Origin: Mariniflexile sp044335535
Lineage (GTDB): Bacteria > Bacteroidota > Bacteroidia > Flavobacteriales > Flavobacteriaceae
DNA length: 64,000 bases
Direction: 5' to 3'
Assembly (NCBI RefSeq): GCF_044335535.1
Contig: NZ_JBIQVZ010000002.1
Location: forward strand, 1 to 64,000
Positions 16,282-25,738 of this stretch are shown piece by piece. Made by a program: the position numbers and the translations under genes. The stretch's first letter is position 1. Each line of letters opens with the position of its first letter. The notes below the pieces were generated by a model. It was not told where the DNA came from and ran no database searches. It saw only the letters and a list, made by a program, of their open reading frames with translations.

Positions 16282-17709
16282 ATGACTTCATCCGAATTTT
16301 ATTCCCTTATAAAACAGCAGTTTCCATTTCAACCCACTTTAAAACAAAATATTGTTTTACAGCAATTATCAGAATTTATTTTTAGCAAGGCCCCAAATAC
16401 ACTTTATGTGCTAAAAGGGTATGCCGGTACCGGTAAAACCACCATTGTAGGTACCATAGTTAACAATTTATGGAAAGCAAAAAAATCTTCGGTACTAATG
16501 GCTCCAACGGGTAGAGCTGCTAAAGTAATTTCTAACTACTCAGGAAAAGAAGCATTTACTATCCACAAAAAAATATATTTTCCTAAAAAAGAAAAGGGTG
16601 GTGGCGTTTCTTTTGTGTTGCAGCCTAACAAACACAAGAATACCATCTTTATTGTAGATGAGGCCTCTATGATACCTGATACGCCCGGAGATTCTAAATT
16701 ATTTGAAAATGGTTCGCTTTTAGATGATTTAATGCAGTATGTGTATTCGGGTCATCAATGTAAACTCCTTTTAATAGGGGATACGGCACAATTACCACCC
16801 GTAAAGTTGGATTTAAGTCCGGCTTTAAACGAAAATACGTTGGCTTTAAATTATAATAAAGAAGTCACCAAAATGGAATTGGATGAAGTCGTTAGGCAAG
16901 AACAAGATTCTGGAATTCTAGCAAATGCCACCGTACTACGTGAAGCGCTATCAAATGGTGTGGATGATGCATTTAAATTTGATTTAGCGGGTTATAAAGA
17001 CATCGTTAGGCTTATTGATGGTCACGACATTATGGATGCTATAAATGACGCATATAGCAGTTTAGGAAATGAAGAAACCGCCATTATTGTTAGAAGTAAC
17101 AAACGGGCTAATTTATACAACCAGCAAATAAGGAATCGCATCTTATTTAATGAAAGTGAGTTGTCTTCGGGCGATTATTTGATGGTCGTTAAGAATAATT
17201 ATTTTTGGATTAAACCAACCACCGAAGCAGGATTTATAGCCAATGGTGATATTATTGAAGTTTTAGAAATTTTCAGTATTACAGAGCTTTATGGTTTTCA
17301 CTTTGCAGAAGTTAAAGTGAGAATGGTTGATTATCCAAAAATGCCGCCTTTTGAAACGGTTTTATTATTAGATACCATTGAATCTGAAACACCTTCCTTG
17401 TCTTATGAAGATTCGAATAGACTGTACCAAGAAGTGATGAAAGATTTTGAAAACGAAACGAGCAATTACCGAAAGTTTTTAAAAGTAAAAGCAAGTAAAC
17501 ATTTTAATGCCTTGCAGGTTAAATTCTCGTATGCAATAACGTGTCATAAATCGCAAGGGGGACAATGGCATACCGTTTTTGTAGAACAGCCTTATTTACC
17601 AAACGGCATCGATAAAGAGTATTTACGATGGCTTTACACAGCCGTAACAAGAGCTAAAGAGAAACTGTATCTTATTGGGTTTAAAGATGATTTTTTTGAA
17701 GAAGCTTAG
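16282..17709 (+). CDS. RecD-like SF1 helicase / AAA ATPase
   Basis: 475 residues of superfamily 1B. Walker A GYAGTGKTT (about residues 46-54), Walker B IFIVDEASMIPD, motif III LLIGDTAQLPPV, and the C-terminal UvrD/RecD segment FSYAITCHKSQGGQWHTVFV with LYTAVTRAKEKLYLIG. Unlike full RecD2 there is no long N-terminal domain. Proteins like this are annotated in Bacteroidota as AAA family ATPase or ATP-dependent endonuclease; the role in recombination or replication repair is inferred. A hexamer array begins at the base after its stop codon. Confidence 0.88.
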   Translation: MTSSEFYSLIKQQFPFQPTLKQNIVLQQLSEFIFSKAPNTLYVLKGYAGTGKTTIVGTIVNNLWKAKKSSVLMAPTGRAAKVISNYSGKEAFTIHKKIYFPKKEKGGGVSFVLQPNKHKNTIFIVDEASMIPDTPGDSKLFENGSLLDDLMQYVYSGHQCKLLLIGDTAQLPPVKLDLSPALNENTLALNYNKEVTKMELDEVVRQEQDSGILANATVLREALSNGVDDAFKFDLAGYKDIVRLIDGHDIMDAINDAYSSLGNEETAIIVRSNKRANLYNQQIRNRILFNESELSSGDYLMVVKNNYFWIKPTTEAGFIANGDIIEVLEIFSITELYGFHFAEVKVRMVDYPKMPPFETVLLLDTIESETPSLSYEDSNRLYQEVMKDFENETSNYRKFLKVKASKHFNALQVKFSYAITCHKSQGGQWHTVFVEQPYLPNGIDKEYLRWLYTAVTRAKEKLYLIGFKDDFFEEA

Positions 17710-17739
17710 TCTCAGTCTCAGTCTCAGTCTCAGTCGCAG
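17710..17739 (+). repeat. TCTCAG hexamer array right after a stop codon
   Basis: Five units (the last TCGCAG) starting at the base after the TAG at 17707-17709. It is the only array in this set with a 6-bp period and no stop codon in the unit. Confidence 0.85.
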
Positions 17740-18196
17740 TTTTGGTCGTAGTTTTTTTGAATTCAATAAATTCAAGATGAGTTCAGTAAAATGCTTAGCA
17801 AGAAAATAATAATTATCTTTGAGATTATATTTCTTAAAAGCGTGAGTTTGATTTAAACACAATTGATGGTTTTGCATATTTCATATAGCTATATTCGACA
17901 AGTTCCGACTGATAAGCGCTTTATGTTTTAATCTTGTCAGACTAGTTTGTCGAAGACCTAATAAACAATAGTCATTAGTCATTAGTCATTAGTCATTAGT
18001 TAGTAGTGAACAGCCAAATCAACGAATAAACAAATCAACAAATAAACAATATAGTAACTAACCAATAATATATAGTCAATTCAACAATTCAACAATTCAA
18101 CGATTCAACATAAAATAAGTTATATAAAAAGTTTGCATCCAGTAACATTAAAAACCATTAAATTTTATTCTATTTTTGACACAGAATTTAAAGAAG
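17740..18196. repeat. Intergenic region with BIME-like pair and 7-/8-mer arrays
   Basis: Three things are visible. At 17893-17957 two degenerate copies of the CTTCGACAAGCTCAGTCTGACA-type repeat face each other as a long imperfect hairpin. At 17971-17998 there are four perfect GTCATTA heptamers. At about 18077-18110 there are octamer-like CAATTCAA units. The region ends in the kdsB promoter. Confidence 0.7.
18171..18178 (+). promoter_or_regulatory. -7 promoter box of kdsB
   Basis: TATTTTTG (TAnnTTTG) 19 bp before the chosen kdsB ATG. This argues against the earlier in-frame ATG at 18176, which would overlap the box. Confidence 0.55.
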
Positions 18197-18925
18197 ATGA
18201 AAATAATTTCAATGATTCCGGCACGTTATAGCGCATCGCGCTTTCCTGGAAAACTCATGCAAGATTTGGGTGGTAAAACGGTTATTTTGCGTACTTACGA
18301 AGCTACTGTTAACACCAATTTGTTTGATGATGTTTTAGTAGTTACCGATAGCGATATTATTTATAATGAAATTGTGAATAATGGCGGTAAAGCCATGATG
18401 AGCAAAAAGGAACACGAATGTGGTAGTGATAGAATAGCCGAAGCTGTTGAGTTTTTAGATATTGATATTGTTATAAATGTGCAAGGTGATGAACCTTTTA
18501 CGGATAGGGAATCTTTAGAAAAGCTCATAGCAGTATTTAAAGACGACCATAATAAAAGCATCGATTTAGCCTCGTTAATGGTGCATATTAGTAATGAGGA
18601 GGAAATAAATAACCCCAATACGGTAAAAGTAATTGTTGACCAATCAAACTTTGCGTTGTATTTCTCTAGAAGCCCAATACCATATCCAAGAGATAAAAAC
18701 GTAGGCGTTAAATATTATAAACACAAAGGCGTTTATGCTTTCAGAAAAGAAGCTATTTTAGATTTTTATAGATTACCTATGTTGCCTTTAGAAGCTTCAG
18801 AAAAAATTGAATGCATCCGTTATTTAGAATATGGTAAACGTATTAAAATGGTAGAAACTTCCACTGAAGGTGTGGAAATTGATACACCAGAAGATTTAGA
18901 ACGCGCCAAAAAAGCATGGAAATAG
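18197..18925 (+). CDS. kdsB: 3-deoxy-manno-octulosonate cytidylyltransferase
   Basis: 242 residues from the ATG at 18197. The nucleotidyltransferase signature MIPARYSASRFPGKLM, the switch VVTDSDII, NVQGDEPF and the metal-binding C-terminal EGVEIDTPEDLERA are all present. KdsB activates Kdo as CMP-Kdo for the lipid A inner core. Because a KdnB-like oxidase lies two genes downstream, the true substrate could be the 8-amino sugar Kdo8N, as in Shewanella; the sequence alone does not decide. The 3' end overlaps the HAD gene by 10 bp. Confidence 0.94.
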   Translation: MKIISMIPARYSASRFPGKLMQDLGGKTVILRTYEATVNTNLFDDVLVVTDSDIIYNEIVNNGGKAMMSKKEHECGSDRIAEAVEFLDIDIVINVQGDEPFTDRESLEKLIAVFKDDHNKSIDLASLMVHISNEEEINNPNTVKVIVDQSNFALYFSRSPIPYPRDKNVGVKYYKHKGVYAFRKEAILDFYRLPMLPLEASEKIECIRYLEYGKRIKMVETSTEGVEIDTPEDLERAKKAWK

Positions 18926-19620
18926 ATTATAAAAATATAAAAGTTATTGGTTTTGATGCCGATGATACACTTTGGGTCAACGAAACCTATTTTCGTGATG
19001 CCGAAGTTGAATTTGGCAAATTATTATCGGAATACGAAACTTTAAACAAAATAGACCAAGAACTATTTAAAAAAGAAATTGATAATTTACCACTGTATGG
19101 TTATGGTATTAAGGCTTTTGTATTATCAATGGTTGAAAGTGCTTTGATACAATCAAACTATAATATTTCAACAAAAAGCATTGAAGCTATTTTAAATATA
19201 GGAAAAGATATGCTTAACAAACCTGTTGAATTACTTGATGGGGTTGAAGATGTCTTGAAATATTTATCAAAAAAATACCGAATCATATTAGCTACTAAAG
19301 GCGATTTGTTAGACCAAGAGCGTAAACTTGAAAAATCGGGGCTAACAAAGTATTTTCATCACATAGAAGTTTTAAGCGATAAGCAAGAAGCCAATTACTC
19401 AAAATTATTAAATCATCTTGATATAAAACCATCAGAGTTTTTAATGATTGGTAATTCGCTAAAATCGGATGTGTTACCTTTGGTAAACATAAAAGCACAT
19501 GCCATTCATGTTCCATTTCATACTACTTGGGCACATGAACAAGTTTCGGAGTTGGAAACCAATGGTAAAGCCTATAAAACCATTAATAGTTTAAGAGATT
19601 TACTGAAATTATTAAATTAA
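18916..19620 (+). CDS. HAD-family hydrolase
   Basis: 234 residues. HAD motif I FDADDTLW (nucleophile Asp about residue 15), motif II in LATKGD, the motif III Lys in SDKQEANYSKLL, motif IV MIGNSLKSDVLP. A helical cap follows motif I, so it is of the C1 type, unlike the capless KdsC that makes Kdo from Kdo-8-phosphate. It overlaps kdsB by 10 bp and precedes the KdnB-like gene by 57 bp. A phosphatase role in Kdo metabolism or a house-cleaning role are both possible. Confidence 0.85.
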   Translation: MEIDYKNIKVIGFDADDTLWVNETYFRDAEVEFGKLLSEYETLNKIDQELFKKEIDNLPLYGYGIKAFVLSMVESALIQSNYNISTKSIEAILNIGKDMLNKPVELLDGVEDVLKYLSKKYRIILATKGDLLDQERKLEKSGLTKYFHHIEVLSDKQEANYSKLLNHLDIKPSEFLMIGNSLKSDVLPLVNIKAHAIHVPFHTTWAHEQVSELETNGKAYKTINSLRDLLKLLN

Positions 19621-19651
19621 TAACCAAGTAAAATCAAAATAGTACTATTTT

Positions 19652-19659
19652 TACTTTTG
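19652..19659 (+). promoter_or_regulatory. -7 promoter box before the kdnB-like gene
   Basis: TACTTTTG (TAnnTTTG) 18 bp before the ATG, in the 57-bp gap after the HAD gene; the dehydrogenase may have its own promoter. Confidence 0.45.
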
Positions 19660-19677
19660 AAAAAGAAAACATATTAA

Positions 19678-20760
19678 ATGAGTTATAAAAACTTTCCAAT
19701 GGTGTCAAAAGTTATTTTTGGCAGAGGTAGTTTCAATCAATTAAGTGAAATTTTAGCCCCAAAGCGCTTAAGCATGAACGCCCCATTTATTTATTTAATA
19801 GACGATGTGTTTAAAAACAATTCATGGTTAACATCACGAATTCCGCTAGCCTATGACGATAAAATACTGTTTGTTTCTACTAAAGAAGAACCAAAAACAT
19901 CGCAAGTAGATGATTTGGTAGATGGTATAATTTTAACCACGAAAGAATTACCATCAGGTATTATAGGTATTGGTGGCGGCTCTGTTTTAGACTTAGCAAA
20001 AGCCGTATCTATAATGCTTACCAACGAAGGTGAAGCTAAAGATTATCAAGGCTGGGATTTAGTAAAGCATGCCGCTTTATACCATGTTGGAATTCCAACC
20101 ATATCGGGTACTGGTGCAGAAGTTTCTAGAACAACGGTTCTTATTGGTCCCGAAAAAAAATTAGGCATCAATTCGGATTTCACACCTTTTGATCAAGTTA
20201 TTTTAGATTCCGAACTTACTAAGGACGTGCCAACAGACCAATGGTTTTACACAGGTATGGATTGTTACATTCATTGCATAGAATCTTTAAAAGGTACGTA
20301 CTTAAATACTTTTAGCGAAACCTATGGTACAATGGCCTTAGAGCTATGTAAAGAAGTATTTTTAGATAATAATTTAACAGCTATTGAATCCCAGGAAAAG
20401 CTCATGATGGCTTCATGGCATGGTGGTATGAGTATTGCCTATTCCCAAGTGGGTGTTGCACATGCCATGAGTTATCCATTAGCTTATTTATTAGGCATTA
20501 AACATGGAGTTGGAAATTGTATTGTTTTTGACCACTTAGAAGCGTTTTACCCAGAAGGAGTTGAACTTTTTAAAACCATGAAGAAAAAACATAATATTAT
20601 CTTACCACAAAATATTTGTGCCGATTTAAGCGATGAAGATTTTGATAAAATGATCAACATTGCTTTAAATTTAGTGCCACTTTGGGAAAACGCTTTGGGC
20701 AAAAACTGGAAACAAATTATAACACCTAAAAAGCTAAAAGAACTTTATAAAAAAATGTAA
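19678..20760 (+). CDS. kdnB: Iron-dependent alcohol dehydrogenase, KdnB-like (Kdo 8-oxidase)
   Basis: 360 residues of the group III iron alcohol dehydrogenases. NAD-binding GIGGGSVLDLAKA is in the first half; the four metal ligands can be placed at Asp195, His199, His262 and His276 (DCYIHC, GVAHAMSYP, GIKHGVGN), the same spacing as in E. coli FucO. The opening NFPMVSKVIFGRGSF and length resemble KdnB, which oxidises C8 of Kdo so that KdnA can aminate it to Kdo8N. Its position next to kdsB supports this; no kdnA-type aminotransferase is in the window. It could instead be another sugar-alcohol dehydrogenase. Confidence 0.7.
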   Translation: MSYKNFPMVSKVIFGRGSFNQLSEILAPKRLSMNAPFIYLIDDVFKNNSWLTSRIPLAYDDKILFVSTKEEPKTSQVDDLVDGIILTTKELPSGIIGIGGGSVLDLAKAVSIMLTNEGEAKDYQGWDLVKHAALYHVGIPTISGTGAEVSRTTVLIGPEKKLGINSDFTPFDQVILDSELTKDVPTDQWFYTGMDCYIHCIESLKGTYLNTFSETYGTMALELCKEVFLDNNLTAIESQEKLMMASWHGGMSIAYSQVGVAHAMSYPLAYLLGIKHGVGNCIVFDHLEAFYPEGVELFKTMKKKHNIILPQNICADLSDEDFDKMINIALNLVPLWENALGKNWKQIITPKKLKELYKKM

Positions 20761-20973
20761 ATGACATGGTTATCTAAACATTTATTTTAAAGTAATGCAA
20801 TAAAAGCAGGTTTTGAATTAATGAATCTATTTTTTGAAGGTGTAAAAGGAAAAACACCTAAATAATATTAGTATGGCATGAAAGTTGAATTATATCTACT
20901 GTGTTAGAAAATGAAACATAAAGTAAACAAGTCTTTTGTTCCTAAAAAGAAACATCACTAGCTCACAAAAAAC
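20761..20973. other. Short spacer with a possible gene remnant
   Basis: Between the dehydrogenase and the terminator. A 14-codon open stretch (MNLFFEGVKGKTPK, from 20821) is preceded in frame by several residues back to a stop; it reads like a protein C-terminus and may be a remnant, but this is weak. Confidence 0.25.
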
Positions 20974-21010
20974 AAAAGCTACTTCCATTTGAAAGTAGCT
21001 TTTTTCTTTT
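20974..21010. terminator. Terminator between convergent genes
   Basis: Stem AAAAGCTACTT (20974-20984) with its complement at 20993-21003, 8-nt loop, T-rich tail on the plus strand and A-rich flank that gives Ts on the other strand. It can serve the kdnB-like gene and the converging metalloprotease. Confidence 0.7.
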
Positions 21011-21026
21011 TATATATTTAACCTTA

Positions 21027-23621
21027 TTATTTAATTTCTTTTAAAGCATTATCTATAAGTGTTCTTAAATGCTGTTTATGAGCTATTGAAGCCACATCAC
21101 CAGATACACTAGCCATGGCCTTTATTTTCTTTAAATTATACAAAGCCATAGACTTAGCATTGTTAGTATAATTGCCACTTTGTTTTTTTGTTACCATAGC
21201 TATAAGCATATAAGTATATTCCAACTGCAAGTTTTGTCTAAATGAGTTCACATTGCCATAAATATCCGCTTTAAAAATTGCATTATTTAAATCGGTCATA
21301 AAAGAAGCTAATTTGTATTCATTTCCATATAGTTCAGAATCTGAAATACGTTGTAATGTATTATAATGCAAAAGATGATTCAACACATTTTTTTGATAAG
21401 TTAAAATTTGCTTGTGAATTTTTGGGTCTTCAGGGGTTTTAAAGTTAAAACCACGGCGTTGTATTGCTAAATAATTGTATAAATCATTTGGTGCATCGAA
21501 AGCATTTGGTGCAAAAACATACTTGCTTAAAGCAGCCATAGCACGCTTTTGATCTTTTAAACTTACAGGCGTGTATGTCTGTGTGCCACCTTCTTGTCCC
21601 GCCATAGCCCTGTCAACATAAACACCACCAATAAATCTTGATATGGTGTTTCCAGCGGTTGCTTTTTGTGAACTTAATAAATAATAAACACGTCTTAATT
21701 CCTCATACGATTCACCAGATTTTGTAAACTTTGTTTTTACATCTTTCATTAGGTTGTTAGACAATTCTATTCTGTCTATAGACCATGTAATTTGATCATT
21801 TGATTGATCGGACACATTCACTCTTGGGTCAATTGCTTTTCCCGGTGCACGCATGTCATCAGCATCATTTCCAAAAATATGTTCTGGTTTTGTAGATTCA
21901 TTTAATAATGCTTGGTGCTCAGCTTCAGATGAAAATGGTTGATAACCTAGCTGTATAGCCCAAATATCGTAAGGACCAACAGCAACGTCATCATATTGTC
22001 CTTGTTTGCTTCGGTCTTTGGTAATGTTTAAGGCAGCATAGTCCATAACTGAAGCCGTTAAACATTTTCCTTCAATAAATTCGGCATCATTTAACTGTTC
22101 TGGAGAAAATAACTGACTCGCTTTCATGTTATGATTTAAACCTAAAGTATGCCCAATTTCATGCATAATTAAAGCCATCATGGATTCTTTTTTAATACGA
22201 TCCATTTCTAAATCAGAATTTGTATAAGTAGATACGGCGGCACTTGCAAACATAACTTCTTCTTGTAGTTGATGCCCTAATGTGCAATACATGTGATTTG
22301 GTTCGTTATGTTCAGGTGCTTCAAAAGGCGTGTCTAAAGTTGCTAAACTATACACTTTATCATAAAAAACCCTGTTGGTAAAATGTGAAAATTCCAGCAT
22401 AATATCGGCACCTAATATTTGTCCTGTTTTTGGGTTTACAAAACTTGGACCGTATCCACCAAAAGGAGGTTTGGGTGATGATGTCCAACGCAAGACATTG
22501 TATTTAATATCTCCAGCATCCCAAGTGGCATCGTCAGGTTGTACTTTTACAGCCATGGCATTTTTAAATCCTGCTTTTTCAAAAGCTACATTCCATTGCA
22601 AAACAGCATTGGTAATGGTTTCTCGCCATTCTAAAGGCGTAGAGTTTTCTATCCACCAAGTAATAGGCTCAACAGGTTCGGAAATAGCGGCATTTGGGTC
22701 TTTCTTTTCTAAATGCCATCTATGAATTAAATCTCTATACGCTATGCTCTTGGTAGTCGTTTTGTCATCAACTTGAGTAATGAAATAACCAACTCTTGGA
22801 TCGTCGTATCTAACTTCATAATTGTTTTCCGGCATGGCCATTAAACTTTGAAACACTTTTATACTCACGTTTCTGCCGTCAGCAACAGCATTAGAACCAT
22901 TATTTAATACAGCAGGTGAGGAATACACATATTCTACTTCTATGTTTGTGTTTTCAGAATAGTTCTTTATAGAATTAATCTTAGTTTTAGATTTGTTTAA
23001 ACCACCGAGTTTAAAAGTTGTAGGTGATTTTCCAGGAGAACTAGGCCTTTTAACTTGAGTAAATGTTTCATTTAAAAAAAGTTCATCGGCTTTAATTAAA
23101 TAGAGTCCATTCTTTTTATCGTGTGCTTCAATATGTAAACTAGCCAAATTAGCATTGGTTATATTGGCTTCTTTAGATTTAGACAGTGGATTTTTTGGAT
23201 CAAAATAAAACGATGTATTTTGAGCTACAAATTCTATTTTATTAAAATATTTTTCAATTTTAATAACTTTGGAGCCCATATATGAACCTCTGATTGTTCT
23301 GCCAGCATCTACAACTCCATCGGCTATTTGACTGAAAAAAATAAATTCCTTATCTATTTGTTTGTCTGATATAATCATTTGTAATGATCCCGTAATGGTA
23401 TCCTGATAGATAGGAAATAACCCTTCAATTTTTTTGCTGGATTTTACTAGTTCTGCAATTGTTTTTTCTTTTTTAGCAGGTCGAGCAGGTGCTTCTGTTG
23501 TGTTTTCTTTTTTATTTTTCTTTTTTTTGTTTTGTGACTCTATATTTTGAAAAGATAAGAGTGTAAAGAGGGCCAATGCGATATAGGCATAACGGGCTGC
23601 ATGTAATTTGGTATGTCTCAT
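21027..23621 (-). CDS. Secreted zinc metalloprotease, DUF5117/DUF5118 type
   Basis: 864 residues. Signal peptide at residues 10-30 (YAYIALALFTLLSFQ), then a Lys-rich linker (KKKKNKK). Domains in order fit the DUF5118, DUF5117 and DUF4953 set common in Bacteroidota. The catalytic metzincin motif HEIGHTLGLNH is at about residues 487-497, followed by a Met-turn candidate SVMDYAALN. It is exported to the periplasm, outer membrane or medium. Substrates are unknown. Long 140-bp leader on the minus strand. Confidence 0.9.
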   Translation of the reverse strand: MRHTKLHAARYAYIALALFTLLSFQNIESQNKKKKNKKENTTEAPARPAKKEKTIAELVKSSKKIEGLFPIYQDTITGSLQMIISDKQIDKEFIFFSQIADGVVDAGRTIRGSYMGSKVIKIEKYFNKIEFVAQNTSFYFDPKNPLSKSKEANITNANLASLHIEAHDKKNGLYLIKADELFLNETFTQVKRPSSPGKSPTTFKLGGLNKSKTKINSIKNYSENTNIEVEYVYSSPAVLNNGSNAVADGRNVSIKVFQSLMAMPENNYEVRYDDPRVGYFITQVDDKTTTKSIAYRDLIHRWHLEKKDPNAAISEPVEPITWWIENSTPLEWRETITNAVLQWNVAFEKAGFKNAMAVKVQPDDATWDAGDIKYNVLRWTSSPKPPFGGYGPSFVNPKTGQILGADIMLEFSHFTNRVFYDKVYSLATLDTPFEAPEHNEPNHMYCTLGHQLQEEVMFASAAVSTYTNSDLEMDRIKKESMMALIMHEIGHTLGLNHNMKASQLFSPEQLNDAEFIEGKCLTASVMDYAALNITKDRSKQGQYDDVAVGPYDIWAIQLGYQPFSSEAEHQALLNESTKPEHIFGNDADDMRAPGKAIDPRVNVSDQSNDQITWSIDRIELSNNLMKDVKTKFTKSGESYEELRRVYYLLSSQKATAGNTISRFIGGVYVDRAMAGQEGGTQTYTPVSLKDQKRAMAALSKYVFAPNAFDAPNDLYNYLAIQRRGFNFKTPEDPKIHKQILTYQKNVLNHLLHYNTLQRISDSELYGNEYKLASFMTDLNNAIFKADIYGNVNSFRQNLQLEYTYMLIAMVTKKQSGNYTNNAKSMALYNLKKIKAMASVSGDVASIAHKQHLRTLIDNALKEIK

Positions 23622-23790
23622 AGTACATTTAGTGGTGCTAACAGGAAGTTAACTTTTAGTTATTTTTTGAATTAGTCGAGCTAAAAATACTACATAATAA
23701 ATTATTTTTTCTAATAATAATGTTAAAACACACTATAAATGTGTGGATTAACTAAAATTGTTTAGAAAAATCAAGTAAATAGACAAATAA

Positions 23791-24774
23791 TTATAGTGCA
23801 CCGAGAATTTTATCCATAACCCAATTGGCATGAAGTGCTGAAAGCCCTGTAGATGGGTGTGTGAAATTTTTATGTATTAACATGTTTCGCATACCTTCCA
23901 CGTGATATAGCTGAATATGTTTTGGATTATCAATAAAAAGCGACTCTTTTTTGTTTTTGCTTTCTAATACAATAGCGTTTTCATGAAATATAGAAAACTC
24001 TATGTTTCCGTCACTCCCATAAATAGTCACTTTATCTAAAGAGTCATGACAATCAAAATTCCAGGTACCAGACCCTGTCACATTGTTTTGATGTAACCAA
24101 CATGCTGTAATAGCATCTTTTGCGGTATAGTTTTTTTGCTGATTTAAACTAATACCATGCGCTTCTTTAATATCGCCTAAAAGGAAATTAAACAAATCCA
24201 GCCCATGACTTGCTAAATCATCAAAATAGCCAGCAGGAGCTATTCTTGCATCGGTGCGCCAGTTGTAAGTGCTAGATTGATCTAAATCGCTTGCTGGTTT
24301 ACTAAAATGCCAGTTAATGTGTCTCACCTCACCAATATATTGGTGTTTTAGCCATTCATTAATTTTAGTGAATCGGGGTAAAGAACGTCTATAATAGGCA
24401 ACAAATAAAGGCAGTTGTTTTTCTTTAAACACATTATAAACTGCTAAACTTTCAGTATAACTGGGTGTCATTGGCTTTTCAATACAACATATTTTACCTG
24501 CTTCGGCAACCTTTAAAGCGTAAAGTTTATGTGTGTCTGGTGGCGTTGCAATATAAATAGCGTCTACTTCATCATCATTAATTAAGTCATCAGCATTGGT
24601 ATAACATTTTTTAATACCATGTCGTTTGGCATAATCTTGTGCTTTTTCAGTATCTCGTCTCATGACTGCTATAAGCTCAAAACCTTCGGTGTTTTTATAT
24701 GCAGGACCACTTTTAACTTCGGTAACGTTGCCACAGCCAATGATACCCCATTTGATTATTTTTTTGTCTTCCAT
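23791..24774 (-). CDS. Gfo/Idh/MocA family oxidoreductase
   Basis: 327 residues. Rossmann N-terminus KWGIIGCGNVTEVKSGPA, then AIYIATPPDTHKLYA and the family EKP motif in CCIEKPMTPSY with Lys as catalytic candidate. The C-terminal half carries the GYFDDLASHGLDLFNFLLGD segment typical of Gfo/Idh/MocA. It probably oxidises or reduces a sugar or inositol-like compound with NAD(P); the substrate cannot be read off. It lies 58 bp after yebC, but the terminator at 24792 sits between them. Confidence 0.9.
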   Translation of the reverse strand: MEDKKIIKWGIIGCGNVTEVKSGPAYKNTEGFELIAVMRRDTEKAQDYAKRHGIKKCYTNADDLINDDEVDAIYIATPPDTHKLYALKVAEAGKICCIEKPMTPSYTESLAVYNVFKEKQLPLFVAYYRRSLPRFTKINEWLKHQYIGEVRHINWHFSKPASDLDQSSTYNWRTDARIAPAGYFDDLASHGLDLFNFLLGDIKEAHGISLNQQKNYTAKDAITACWLHQNNVTGSGTWNFDCHDSLDKVTIYGSDGNIEFSIFHENAIVLESKNKKESLFIDNPKHIQLYHVEGMRNMLIHKNFTHPSTGLSALHANWVMDKILGAL

Positions 24775-24791
24775 GTGCTATTTAAAAATAA

Positions 24792-24815
24792 AAAGAGAGC
24801 TTCTAGACTCTCTTT
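24792..24815 (-). terminator. Terminator after yebC
   Basis: Stem AAAGAGAG (24792-24799) with CTCTCTTT (24808-24815), 8-nt loop, T-rich in the minus direction (TATTTTTAAA). It separates yebC from the downstream oxidoreductase. Confidence 0.6.
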
Positions 24816-24832
24816 AATAAACTTTACAAATA

Positions 24833-25552
24833 TTAATCCTCACTTTCTTCCATCGTGTGATACACATTTTGCACGTCATCATCGTCGTCTAACTTTTCTA
24901 AAAGCTTTTCAACATCGGCTGCTTGCTCTGGAGTCAATTTTTTTGTTACCTGTGGAATACGTTCAAAACCAGACGATAATATTTCAATGCCTTTTTCTTC
25001 TAAAGCTGCTTGAATAGCACCAAAACTTTCAAAAGGCGCGTAAATTAAAATACCGTCTTCATCGGCAAAAACTTCTTCGGCGCCGTAATCTATAAATTCC
25101 AACTCAATTTCTTCGGCGTCCAAACCTTCGGCATTGATTCTAAAATTACAGGTGTGGTCGAACATAAATACTACCGAACCCGAAGTACCTAAACTACCAT
25201 CACATTTATTAAAATAACTACGCACGTTCGCTACGGTCCTGGTATTGTTATCGGTTGCGGTTTCAACTAAAACAGCAATTCCATGGGGTGCGTAGCCTTC
25301 AAAAATGACTTCTTTATAATCTCCTTGACCTTTTTCGCTTGCTTTTTTTATAGCGCGTTCTACATTGTCTTTAGGCATGTTTACAGCCTTGGCATTTTGC
25401 ATCACAGCTCTTAGCCTAGCGTTACTTGCTGGATCTGGACCGCCTTCTTTTACGGCCATTACAATGTCTTTTCCAATGCGTGTAAAAGCCTTACTCATAG
25501 CAGACCAACGCTTCATTTTACGTGCTTTTCTAAATTCAAAAGCTCTTCCCAT
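24833..25552 (-). CDS. YebC/PmpR-family regulator or translation factor
   Basis: 239 residues, full length. N-terminal MGRAFEFRKARKMKRWSAMSK is the Bacteroidota version of the family start; LRAVMQNAKAVNMPKDNVERAIKKA and FEGYAPHGIAVLVETATDN are highly conserved family blocks. Members bind DNA as regulators or help ribosomes through proline-rich stretches (recent work on the YebC group); which applies here cannot be told. Confidence 0.92.
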   Translation of the reverse strand: MGRAFEFRKARKMKRWSAMSKAFTRIGKDIVMAVKEGGPDPASNARLRAVMQNAKAVNMPKDNVERAIKKASEKGQGDYKEVIFEGYAPHGIAVLVETATDNNTRTVANVRSYFNKCDGSLGTSGSVVFMFDHTCNFRINAEGLDAEEIELEFIDYGAEEVFADEDGILIYAPFESFGAIQAALEEKGIEILSSGFERIPQVTKKLTPEQAADVEKLLEKLDDDDDVQNVYHTMEESED

Positions 25553-25681
25553 ACCAAAGTTTAAAGTTTAAAGGTTTAAAGTCAAAAGTTTTTTTCAACC
25601 GATGCAAATTTAAAAAAATCTGCGAATTGAAATAACGGATATTAATTTTTATAGTGTGATATACAGAAAACAGCTATTGTA

Positions 25682-25733
25682 AACTGATTACTGATTACTG
25701 AAAACTGTTACTGAACACTGAACACTGATTACT
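25682..25733 (-). repeat. Heptamer-type array just after the PCD stop codon
   Basis: Imperfect 7-bp units (ACTGATT, ACTGAAC, ACTGAAA). It ends 5 bp from the stop (25739-25741) of the minus-strand PCD gene; read in the gene's direction the units contain TAA (CAGTAATCAG). Confidence 0.7.
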
Positions 25734-25738
25734 TGGTT

